From Actinokineospora baliensis (GTDB lineage Bacteria; Actinomycetota; Actinomycetes; Mycobacteriales; Pseudonocardiaceae), in NCBI RefSeq assembly GCF_016907695.1, contig NZ_JAFBCK010000001.1, positions 4,638,001-4,702,000 on the forward strand: a stretch of 64,000 nt of DNA, given 5' to 3'. This document shows positions 33,853 to 42,106 of the stretch, piece after piece; the stretch's first letter is position 1; each line of letters opens with the position of its first letter. Made by a program: the position numbers and the translations under genes. The notes below the pieces were generated by a model that saw nothing but the letters and a program-made list of their open reading frames with translations, made no database searches and was not told the origin of the DNA.

Positions 33853-33879
33853 TTCAGACCTCCACAGCCACGAGTAGGA

Positions 33880-33914
33880 GTCGGGTACGGCCACCCGTGG
33901 TGGCCGTACCCGAC
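33880..33914 (-). terminator. Very strong hairpin terminator
   Basis: A perfect 16-bp stem, 33880-33895 against 33899-33914, with a 3-nt loop, just after the stop of the gene at 33920-35536. It separates that gene from the GNAT gene downstream. Confidence 0.85.
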
Positions 33915-33919
33915 AGCGA

Positions 33920-35536
33920 TCAGCGGCTGACCAGAGGTGCGAACGCCGCGTGGACGTCCGCGTCGGTCGGCACGACCTTCTCCTTCACGTCGCCCACAGT
34001 CTTCGTGTTGAGGAACTCCGGGCAGGTCGCGCCGCCGATCTCCAGTGTGGTGTCGGACAGCACCCGGCCGCTGCTCAGTTCGATGGCGCGCACCGGGACC
34101 GCGATGCGGTGGAAGGACACCGTGCTGCGCCTGCGGAGCCCGCCGATCTCGATGTAGGGGCAGCTCTTCGCGACCGAGCCCTCACCGGATGGGCCCACGC
34201 ACAGGACGACGGTGGCGTTAGCGACGTCATCCACGACCCAACCGGCAGGCAGGCGCGTGGTGAACTCGCTCGACCCTGCGACGTACGCGCGACCCGGCGG
34301 CGCGTGCGGCGGCGCTGCCGTGTACGGGGGAGCGGCGTCGCAGTAGCGGGGCCTGCCGGTCGAGGTACCCAGCGCGGACCGAACGGCCGCCAGTTCGATC
34401 GCCCACTGGGCCTTCTGCGCGCCTTCCTTGGCGCGCGGCGTGAGTTCGTGGTTCGGGTACATCGCGACCAGCGACTTGTACCTGGTGAGGGCTGCCTGGA
34501 ACGACTGCCGCGCCAAAGAACCGTCGGCGCATGACAGCAGCGCCTTCGGCTGCAGGCCGGGCACAACGTCGGCGGCGCGGCCCAGCAGGTCGCCTTCAGG
34601 CCGGTTGTCGCGCAGCCACTGGGTGACGTCGGCGACCTCGCAGTCATCGCGCTTGGGCAGCTCGGCGAGGAAGTCGTCCAGCACGTGGCGGACCACGTTG
34701 TCGTACGTCGATTCGTCCTTCAGAAGTGCCGCTAGACCTTTGAACCCCTGCTCCAGCGAGGCACTTCTACCGCTGAGCCCGGTCTTGAGCGCCGCGGCGG
34801 ACACAGCGAGCCGCTGGCACGTCGCCGTGGCGTGCTCGCCACGCGCGACGAGCGGCGGGTCGGCGAGTCGGTGCGCGAAAGTCAGCCGCGCCACTTCGGC
34901 GACAGACTTGTCGCAGTCCCCACCATCGCGGGCGGCGTGGCTGTCGGACTCGATGCCAGCGGCGTCAAGGCGCACGAGCGTCACGACGACCAGTACCGGC
35001 AGCACCGCGGCGATGCCGATCACGCGCTGCCGCCGCGGACTCGGCACCTGGCCGCTCTTGGCCGCGAGCGACCAGCCATGCCAGGCCAGGGCGCCTGCCC
35101 ACAGCACGAGCACCAGGTGGAAGAGCACGTTGCGGACCACGAGCGCGGAGATCAGCAGGTAGCCGATCGTGACCAGGAACGCGAGGACAGCGAGCCAACG
35201 CCTGCGCAGCAGGAGATAGCCGATGCCCAGCAGAGAGGCGTTGCCGAGCGCGGCGGCGAGCGGATCGACGGCGGGCGGCGGGACGGGCTCCGGCTGCGGT
35301 TCATGGACCGGTGCCGGGGCGAGCGGAACGTCTCCGCCGGTCTCCGAATCGGTACCCACGGGGGATAGCACCGGGATAGGTCCGGTGTCGGGCTCGAAAG
35401 GCGCCGCGGCAGGCTGCGGGGTGGGGTCGGCGTCTGACTCCGACTCCTCCGAACGGTGCTCAGAGCCGAGAGCAGGCTCGTCACCCACCTCCTGCGGTCT
35501 CTCGTCGTGCGGCTCCCGCGGCGTGGTCTCGTCCAC
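33920..35536 (-). CDS. Multi-pass membrane protein with cysteine-rich external domain
   Basis: 538 residues from GTG 35536, preceded by GGGGAGG. Residues 1-100 are acidic and Pro-rich, hence cytoplasmic. Three helices lie near 105-170 and a fourth near 185-207. The rest is an external domain with about eight Cys (DCDKS, TCQRL, DDCEV, LSCADG, RYCDAA, VVLCVG, SCPYIE, TCPEFL) and a TPR-like stretch (FQAALTRYKSLVAMYPNHELTPRAKEGAQ). I do not recognise the family. A strong terminator follows. It is divergent from the M6 protease, with 263 bp between them. Confidence 0.7.
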   Translation of the reverse strand: MDETTPREPHDERPQEVGDEPALGSEHRSEESESDADPTPQPAAAPFEPDTGPIPVLSPVGTDSETGGDVPLAPAPVHEPQPEPVPPPAVDPLAAALGNASLLGIGYLLLRRRWLAVLAFLVTIGYLLISALVVRNVLFHLVLVLWAGALAWHGWSLAAKSGQVPSPRRQRVIGIAAVLPVLVVVTLVRLDAAGIESDSHAARDGGDCDKSVAEVARLTFAHRLADPPLVARGEHATATCQRLAVSAAALKTGLSGRSASLEQGFKGLAALLKDESTYDNVVRHVLDDFLAELPKRDDCEVADVTQWLRDNRPEGDLLGRAADVVPGLQPKALLSCADGSLARQSFQAALTRYKSLVAMYPNHELTPRAKEGAQKAQWAIELAAVRSALGTSTGRPRYCDAAPPYTAAPPHAPPGRAYVAGSSEFTTRLPAGWVVDDVANATVVLCVGPSGEGSVAKSCPYIEIGGLRRRSTVSFHRIAVPVRAIELSSGRVLSDTTLEIGGATCPEFLNTKTVGDVKEKVVPTDADVHAAFAPLVSR

Positions 35537-35799
35537 AGTCCTCCCCTTCACAGCGGGCCCCTTTCGGGCCACAGCGCCCCACATAGTGGCGGGACGGGCC
35601 GTTCGCGCGGACCGCATTCGCACAGTCGTGACCAAACGTCGAGCAACCGGACCACTCCACCCGTCCTGGGCCGCAGGCATAACAGAACGGGCGGCGCGGG
35701 CCATATACCTGGTGGTCATCGAGATTTCTGTTAACTGGCAACGGTTTCCCGGCCTGTCCGGATCATTAGCATGAGGTGCACCGACACATCGGAGGCGGC

Positions 35800-37899
35800 A
35801 TGTACCTCACCCGGGTCCGCAGGCGTCCGCTACTCCTGATCGGCGCGCTGTTATCCGCTGCCGCGCTGCTCTCGGGGACGGTCACCGCGACCGCGGCTCC
35901 ACCCGACCAGCCCGAGCACCCTTGGCAGTACGACCACTGGCCGCGCCAGCAGCCGTGGCAGCAGGAACGGGACGGGGCGCGGGTCGCGGGGGCCGACGGG
36001 CTGCCCGGGCCGATCGACCCGCAGAACTGGGTCAACCCCGACCACATGACGTGGGAGCAGGACTACCGGAAGATCCCTGGCACGAACTGGGCCGATCCGG
36101 CGGTCAAGGGATCGAAGCGCACGGTCAAGGGCGCGCTGGTCCTGTTGGACTACCGCAACCAGCCCTTCGTCGTGACCCAGCCCGCGCGTTCGACCGTGTT
36201 CGGCAACCCCAGCAGCGAGGCGCACGACGTCCCGCGCGCCCAGGTCGCCCAGTTCTACCAGGACTTCCTCAACAAACCCGGGGCGCTCAACCGCGGTCAC
36301 ACCGTGCACGAGTACTGGATGGAGAACTCCGGCGGGCGCTTCGGGGTGGACCTGAAGGCGTTCGGCCCGTACACGATGCCGGGCAAGGACCACGAGTACG
36401 GCATGGAGTTCCAGTCGGGCACCGGCTGCCCGGCGGGGGACCGGTGTACCCGCGACTTGCGCACCGACGGCCGCGCCGCCTGGGTCGCCGCGGCCGGGTC
36501 GCAGGTCCCGGCCGGGTTCGACTTCATCTACTACCTGTCCGCGGGCCAGGACGAATCCAGCACGTGGCAGGAGTTCGGGCCGATCAAGTTCGCCACCAAG
36601 GCGGACGTGCCCAGGGCGTTCGGCTCACCCGACCCGGCACTGCCGAACTCGGCGCGCACCCGGTACGTGGACTGGACGTCGTGGGCGTCCGCGTCGACGT
36701 TGTGGCCCAACGCGGTCACCGGTTCGTCTACGCAGGCGGAGAGTTCGGGGCAGGGCGTGTTCGCGCACGAGCTGACCCACATCCTCGGTATCGGCGACAA
36801 CTACGGGAACCCGTTCGGGAGCCCGCAGCGCCGGGACTACTCGGGGATCTGGGACATGCTCTCCCGCGGCGCGTTCAACGGCCCCGGCGGCCCGCACTCC
36901 CGCTGGGTCATCCCGGCCACCGCCGGTGCGTCGATGGGATCGCAGCACACGTTGCGCAACAAGCTGAAACTCGGGTTCGTCGACGAGGTCAACGTCCTGC
37001 GCCTGTCTCGGGACGCGCTGGCCCAGTCCGGCGTGGTGATCGCCAGGGTGACCACGCGTGAGGTGCGACCGGGTACGACTGGGCTCTCCGGCATCAACAT
37101 CGTGCTCGACCGGGGCGACCTGTCCGCCAGGTGCGACATCCGCACCAACCCGTACTGCGACGGCGGCGGCTACCAGAACTACACCGTCGAGGTCGTCGAC
37201 CGGATGGGCTCGGACTCCTTCACCCCAGACTCCGGCGTCCTGCTCGCCAAGACCAAGAACACCGACGACGCCCCGTTCACCTGGGTGATCGACGCCAACC
37301 CACAAGACATCGGCATGACCGACTACGTCCTACCAGACGGCCGCAAGGTCCCCATCACCCTCGGCGACTACCGCCAACTGTCCGATGCGCTGCTGCACGC
37401 GGGCACGGGATCAGGCAGTGAGTACGAGTACATCGACCAGGCCAACCGCCTGCACTTCTACATCCTCGACATCAAGCGCGACGACAAGGGAATCCTGTCC
37501 TACACCGTCGCCATCCGCTCCCTCAGCGGCGCAGGCCCGCAAAAGCGCGGCGTGCAGATACAACCCACCTCCGCCCACACCGCCCCGGACGGCGTTGCGA
37601 CCTGCGTGTTCCCTCTATCCAACACCGGCACCGCCTCAAGGCCCGCCGGACAACACCCAGAAGACGTCACCGCCTACCTCAACGCCGACGTCTACCGCCT
37701 CACGGCCAAGGCCGACCGCCCAGAGTGGACGGTCGCCCTGCCCAACGCACTGGCCACGGCACAGTTCGGCCAGAGTGTGCAGGTCCCGGTGCACATCAAG
37801 CGCGACAGCGGATCCGGACCAGCGAAGGTAACTCTGACCGCCACCTCGGAGAGCAACCCAACCGCCACCACAACCACCACCTGCACCATCGACGGCTGA
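35800..37899 (+). CDS. Secreted M6-family metalloprotease
   Basis: 699 residues from ATG 35800, with GGAGG at 4-nt spacing. The signal peptide is about 1-34 (basic start, then LLLIGALLSAAALLSG). The M6 (immune inhibitor A-like) domain has the zinc motif HELTH at 323-327, followed by GIGDNYGNPF and WDMLSRGAFNGPGGPHSRW, the Met-turn region. A beta-rich C-terminal part follows, ending in a Thr-rich NEW3/Ig-like domain. It is exported and zinc-dependent. A bidirectional terminator separates it from the convergent VOC gene. Confidence 0.88.
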   Translation: MYLTRVRRRPLLLIGALLSAAALLSGTVTATAAPPDQPEHPWQYDHWPRQQPWQQERDGARVAGADGLPGPIDPQNWVNPDHMTWEQDYRKIPGTNWADPAVKGSKRTVKGALVLLDYRNQPFVVTQPARSTVFGNPSSEAHDVPRAQVAQFYQDFLNKPGALNRGHTVHEYWMENSGGRFGVDLKAFGPYTMPGKDHEYGMEFQSGTGCPAGDRCTRDLRTDGRAAWVAAAGSQVPAGFDFIYYLSAGQDESSTWQEFGPIKFATKADVPRAFGSPDPALPNSARTRYVDWTSWASASTLWPNAVTGSSTQAESSGQGVFAHELTHILGIGDNYGNPFGSPQRRDYSGIWDMLSRGAFNGPGGPHSRWVIPATAGASMGSQHTLRNKLKLGFVDEVNVLRLSRDALAQSGVVIARVTTREVRPGTTGLSGINIVLDRGDLSARCDIRTNPYCDGGGYQNYTVEVVDRMGSDSFTPDSGVLLAKTKNTDDAPFTWVIDANPQDIGMTDYVLPDGRKVPITLGDYRQLSDALLHAGTGSGSEYEYIDQANRLHFYILDIKRDDKGILSYTVAIRSLSGAGPQKRGVQIQPTSAHTAPDGVATCVFPLSNTGTASRPAGQHPEDVTAYLNADVYRLTAKADRPEWTVALPNALATAQFGQSVQVPVHIKRDSGSGPAKVTLTATSESNPTATTTTTCTIDG

Positions 37900-37905
37900 C
37901 CAGGT

Positions 37906-37935
37906 CCTGGGGCGGGCCTCTCAGCCCGCCCCAGG
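37906..37935. terminator. Bidirectional terminator
   Basis: A perfect 12-bp stem, 37906-37917 against 37924-37935, with a 6-nt loop, between two convergent stops 37 bp apart. Confidence 0.85.
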
Positions 37936-37936
37936 G

Positions 37937-38515
37937 CTAAACCCCCTTGATCCTCTCGACGAGCTCGTCGCGGAACTCCTGCGCCGCCTGAAACTCCGGT
38001 TCGTCCCCGGTCGCCCGCTTCAACGCGCCTTCAAGGATCTTCAGCCCCTGACGTTCATCACCACGCGCATCGGCCTGCCTCGCAGCGTTCTCCATGGCCT
38101 TGGCGAGCACCGTCCGCGCCTCGGGTTCCTTGACAGCCTTGTTGATCCGGATCCAGTTCCCACCCGGATCCACGACACTGAACCCGGTGTACCGGTCGTT
38201 GCGCACCCGCGGCCGAGTCATGCGCGGGATGCCGGAGACAAGCAGTTTCCCGTGCACGGCCCGCATCCCCGCCGCGAAAGCCTCAAACAGCTCACTGGTG
38301 TCCTCCACTATGACCAGGCACGTGCTGTACGACTGCGCCGGGTCGTAGCCCTCCATCCCGAAGAAGTGCAGATTGATGTCCTCCCGCCGCACCGCGACAT
38401 ACGGATTCGGCCGCGTCTGTCGATGGGTGACCTCGAAGCCGAGCATCTCGTAGAACGCCGCGATCTCGTCAATGGAAGGACAGGGCAGGAGCGGAATCGT
38501 CAGTTCGTTCGCCAC
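37937..38515 (-). CDS. VOC-family protein with helical C-terminal extension
   Basis: 192 residues. Residues 1-125 form a glyoxalase/bleomycin-resistance-type domain (IPLLPCPSIDEIAAFYEMLGFEV, FSVVDPGGNWIRI). Residues about 130-192 are a helical extension (AKAMENAARQADARGDERQGLKILEGALKR) like one or two TPR repeats. It could bind or detoxify a small molecule. Metal ligands appear incomplete, which fits a binding protein. Confidence 0.82.
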   Translation of the reverse strand: MANELTIPLLPCPSIDEIAAFYEMLGFEVTHRQTRPNPYVAVRREDINLHFFGMEGYDPAQSYSTCLVIVEDTSELFEAFAAGMRAVHGKLLVSGIPRMTRPRVRNDRYTGFSVVDPGGNWIRINKAVKEPEARTVLAKAMENAARQADARGDERQGLKILEGALKRATGDEPEFQAAQEFRDELVERIKGV

Positions 38516-38610
38516 CGCCCGAAGCTAAGCCAGACCCCGACGAAACGACACGGAGCTCTTTGCTCATGCGAACGACCCTCGGGTCGGTGCTGAAGATCGC
38601 AGCATGACGC

Positions 38611-38645
38611 CGAGCTGCCGGGACGTGGACCACCCCGGCAGCTCG
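38611..38645 (-). terminator. Hairpin terminator
   Basis: A perfect 12-bp stem, 38611-38622 against 38634-38645, with an 11-nt loop, 8 bp past the stop of the minus-strand esterase gene. Confidence 0.8.
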
Positions 38646-38652
38646 GCCCAGG

Positions 38653-39615
38653 TCAGGAGTTGATCTGCACGTTGAGCGGGTGGGCCAGGAAGAACGCCCA
38701 GATCACCTGGGTCGCCCCGATGTCGTCGGTCTCAGGGCCCGGGCCGCTGTCCACGGGCGCGTCCGGCCAGGTGTGCCCGCCGCCGATGACCTTGTAGTGG
38801 GTGACCTCGGTGGTTCCCTGGCAGGAGCCCCACGCGTACTTGATGACGCCGGAGTTGATCTGAGTGGTCACCGGTGTAGGCGCGCAGCCGTCGTGGGTCG
38901 CGCGGTCCTTCGACCATTGCCAGATCGACGGCAGCGCGCCACCGTTGTTGTTGGGTTCGCCGTCGTAGTCGGCGATCGGGTCGGAAGAGCCGTGGAAGTC
39001 GATGACCGGAGCGGGCCCGCTCTCCGCGCAGCCGTCCTTCGTCCCGTCGTACAGCGCCCCCGCGACGACGCCGAACGCCGCGATCCGCAGCGGCATCTGG
39101 CAGGCGAGCAGCGCGGCGAACCCACCCCCGTTGGACTTGCCCACCGCGTAGATCCCCTTCGGGTCGACGCACAGTGTGGCCTGCAGGTGGTCCAGGAGAT
39201 CGGCGACGAACTGCACATCACTGGTCCCGGCGGCGTACGGCGCGCCCTGCCACGCGGTCTTGTTGTCGGCCCCGATCAGCCCGATCGGGTACACGGCGAT
39301 CGCATCGAGCGCATCGATCTCGGAGAACCCCTCGATGTCGTACCCGGTGCCGTTGCGGCCGTGGAAGGCCAACACCAGCGGCTTCTTCTGGTGCACCTGG
39401 TAGTTCTGCGGGACGTGGATCAGGTAGGTCCTCGACTGGTACCCCGACGTGATGCTCTGGGACTCGGTTTGTCCCTTCTGTACCGAAATGGTAGAAAGAT
39501 CGCATCCGGCGGAAGGGATAGCTGAATTGTTCACCGGTGTTGCGGAAGCGTTCTGTGGCAACACAACCACCGCGGCCAAGGACAGTGCAGCAACGACGAG
39601 CTTGCTCGCTCTCAT
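38653..39615 (-). CDS. Secreted PHB depolymerase/feruloyl esterase-like protein
   Basis: 320 residues from ATG 39615, preceded by AGGGGTG. The signal peptide is about 1-26. The alpha/beta hydrolase fold shows LVLAFHGRNGTG (oxyanion), Ser161 in GKSNGGG, the acid in DFHGSSDP and the His in VIGGGHTWP. This is the LpqC/CE1 type of exported esterase acting on polyesters or acylated polysaccharides. A strong terminator follows. Confidence 0.88.
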   Translation of the reverse strand: MRASKLVVAALSLAAVVVLPQNASATPVNNSAIPSAGCDLSTISVQKGQTESQSITSGYQSRTYLIHVPQNYQVHQKKPLVLAFHGRNGTGYDIEGFSEIDALDAIAVYPIGLIGADNKTAWQGAPYAAGTSDVQFVADLLDHLQATLCVDPKGIYAVGKSNGGGFAALLACQMPLRIAAFGVVAGALYDGTKDGCAESGPAPVIDFHGSSDPIADYDGEPNNNGGALPSIWQWSKDRATHDGCAPTPVTTQINSGVIKYAWGSCQGTTEVTHYKVIGGGHTWPDAPVDSGPGPETDDIGATQVIWAFFLAHPLNVQINS

Positions 39616-39753
39616 GTACACCCCTGAGTAAGTGGACCCGCGACTGGTCGCCGCGAGCAACACACTTCACGCACGCGCGAGCCCCCGAAGAACGTTGCAT
39701 GACGTCCGTGCCGATACCTTACGGGCAACGTCTCCCACTGGCATGCGGTCCGG

Positions 39754-41865
39754 TCAGCCCGACAGCCGCGCCAGCACCTCGTTCGCGTGTGGATCGCCGA
39801 GCGACTCGTAGAGGCCGGCTGCCATTCGCCACCGCGCCAGGGCTTCTTCCCGACGGCCCGCCCCGTTCAGGGCGTCACCGAGCAGCTCGTGGGAGATCGC
39901 CTGGCCGTGCCAGTAGTCGGTGGCGACGAGTAGGTCCAAGCCCTGTTCGGCGCACTCGATGGCCTGGTGGAAGTCCCGCATCGCCAAGTGGACTCGGCCG
40001 ACGTCGTTGAGGGCTTGGCCGATGTTGCGGCTGTCCTCGTGCTCGCGTCGGATGTGCAGCGCCCGCCGCGATTCAGCGAGGGCTGTGTCCAACTCGCCGT
40101 TGCCCAGGTGCGCCTTCGTCAGGCCCGCGAGAGCCGTCGCCTCACCCCATGTGTCGCCGTCGGCCCTGTGCATCGCCAGCGCCTGCTCGAACATAGCGAT
40201 GGCCTCGGCGTGCCGCCCGAGCTGGTGGTGGGTGGCCGCGGTGTCGCGCAGGGCCCACGCGACACCCCACCGGGTGCCGTCCGCGCGCCATAACTCGAGG
40301 GCCTGCTCCACGTGCCCAAGCGCGCGCTCGGGATCGCGCAACTCGCGCTCGGCGATGGCCACACTGGTGAGCAGCCACGCCTGGGCGGCGATCTCCCCGC
40401 AGGCACGCGCTGACACCAGGCCTGCCTCGTGCGTGGCCAACCAGTCCGCGTGCGGCCTGCGGACGAGCAGGATGCCGAACATCAGCACCGCCAACCGCCA
40501 CACCTGCTGGTGGTCGCCAAGTGCCGCGGCTTGGCGGATCCCGGCTGTCAGGTTGGGCAGCTCCAGGTCGCTCCAGGCGAGGGCCGCCGCGCGGTCGGGG
40601 AAGTCGGGCACCGGGGTCTCCGTCTGCGCGAGTTCCACCGGTATCTGGGAGAAGAAGGGGATGATCTCGTGCACGGCGGCCCTGGTGGCGTGGGTGTACC
40701 AGGTCATCAGGCGCGATAGAGCGGCGCTGCGCTCGTCGGCGGGCTCGTCGATCTCCGCGCGTTCGGCGGCGTGCAGTCTCAGCAGGTCGTGCAGCTGGTA
40801 GCGCTGGTTGTCCTTCTCGGTGAGCAGGTGCACGGAGGTCAGCTCGGCCAGCACGCGGCGAGTCTGCCCGGCACCGAGACCGAGGAGCGCCGCCGCGGTG
40901 AGCAGGCCGATGTCCTGACCCGCGAAGAGACCGAGGAGGCGGTACGCGCGAGCTGCCGCGGCCGGGAGCGCCCCGTAGGACAGTGCGAAGACGGCGCGCA
41001 CGGCCGAAGACTCGTCGCCGGGAGTCGCCAGCACGTCGAGGCGTTCGCGCTCGTCGGCCAGCTCAGCCACCAGATCGGATACCCGCGCCCCCGGTCTGGT
41101 GACGAGCTGCTCCGCCGCGATGTGCAATGCCAAGGGCAGGTAGCCGCAATAGCCGGCGAGCTGGTCGACGGCCCCTGGTTCCGCTACCGCGCGGTCACCG
41201 ATCACCCGGCGTAGGAGGCTTGTCGCGTGCTCGTGTGACAACACGTCCAGTGGCATACAGTGCGCCCCATTTCGCACGACGAGTCCGCCCAGCTGGCTAC
41301 GGCTGGTGATCACGACCCTACAGTTCGGGCTCCCCGGCAACAGCGGTCGCACCTGTTCCACCGAGGAGGCGTTGTCCAAGAAGACGAGCACTCGCCGCTC
41401 GTGCAACAAGGAGCGGTAGAGACCGGACATGGCGTCCACGGTCGTCGGTATCCGGTCGTCGGCGACGTTGAGCGCGCGGAGCATCGCGCTCAATGCCGCC
41501 CCGGCGCTGACAACCCGGTCCGGGTGGTAGCCGTGCAGGTCGACGAACAGGTCCCCGTCGGGGAACCGGTCACGCACCTGGTGCGCCCAGTGCGTGACCA
41601 GCGAGGTCTTGCCGACGCCGCCTACCCCGGCGATCACCTGGACCAGCGGCGCCCGCTGTGCGGACGGCCGCAGCCAGGCGCTCAGCCGGGACAGGTGCGC
41701 TTCCTGGTTGATGAACCCGGGCACATCAGGTGGCAATTGCCTCGGCGCGGGGAATGTGGTGGAAGCGACGGCATGGAAATGGAAGTCGCCGTGCACCTCG
41801 CCTATCTGTACCGCGTTGTTGGTGACACCGGAAATGGTGTAGCTCAACCCGGATTCGCTGTCCAC
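39754..41865 (-). CDS. NB-ARC/TPR STAND ATPase with RHIM-like N-terminus
   Basis: 703 residues. The first 33 residues hold ISGVTNNAVQIGEVHGDFHFH, with the VQIG core (19-22) as in RHIM-type amyloid motifs. The NB-ARC core follows: Walker A AGVGGVGKT (80-88), Walker B RRVLVFLDNASS, GYLPLALHIAA and a winged-helix region ending LHDLLRLHAAERA. The second half is TPR repeats (RALGHVEQALELWRADG, AIAMFEQALAMHRADGD and so on). There is no DNA-binding domain, so it is an NLR-like sensor and not a SARP. An effector with a matching motif would be expected; I did not find one beside it. Confidence 0.88.
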   Translation of the reverse strand: MDSESGLSYTISGVTNNAVQIGEVHGDFHFHAVASTTFPAPRQLPPDVPGFINQEAHLSRLSAWLRPSAQRAPLVQVIAGVGGVGKTSLVTHWAHQVRDRFPDGDLFVDLHGYHPDRVVSAGAALSAMLRALNVADDRIPTTVDAMSGLYRSLLHERRVLVFLDNASSVEQVRPLLPGSPNCRVVITSRSQLGGLVVRNGAHCMPLDVLSHEHATSLLRRVIGDRAVAEPGAVDQLAGYCGYLPLALHIAAEQLVTRPGARVSDLVAELADERERLDVLATPGDESSAVRAVFALSYGALPAAAARAYRLLGLFAGQDIGLLTAAALLGLGAGQTRRVLAELTSVHLLTEKDNQRYQLHDLLRLHAAERAEIDEPADERSAALSRLMTWYTHATRAAVHEIIPFFSQIPVELAQTETPVPDFPDRAAALAWSDLELPNLTAGIRQAAALGDHQQVWRLAVLMFGILLVRRPHADWLATHEAGLVSARACGEIAAQAWLLTSVAIAERELRDPERALGHVEQALELWRADGTRWGVAWALRDTAATHHQLGRHAEAIAMFEQALAMHRADGDTWGEATALAGLTKAHLGNGELDTALAESRRALHIRREHEDSRNIGQALNDVGRVHLAMRDFHQAIECAEQGLDLLVATDYWHGQAISHELLGDALNGAGRREEALARWRMAAGLYESLGDPHANEVLARLSG

Positions 41866-42106
41866 CGTCCGTCCACTCCCGAGACTTCGCGTTGGCCAAC
41901 GGTAGCGGAAGTCAGAGCGGGCCTACCACCTTCCGCGTGAGGGAGGGATCGACACGACCCAGTCGGACCGCGCCCGTTCGCAGCAATGCCTGCGAACTGT
42001 TCCGATGCGGTCAGCGGGATTCGGTCTGGTCGGGTCGAACAATGCCTGGATCCTCCCGTGACCGGTATTTGTCACGACAAGCCGAGTGTGGTCCACCCCT
42101 CGGGGT

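Noticed and set aside
39754..41865. Calling the NB-ARC/TPR protein a SARP-type antibiotic regulator
   Set aside because: It lacks an N-terminal winged-helix and BTAD domain; the N-terminus is a short RHIM-like motif instead.
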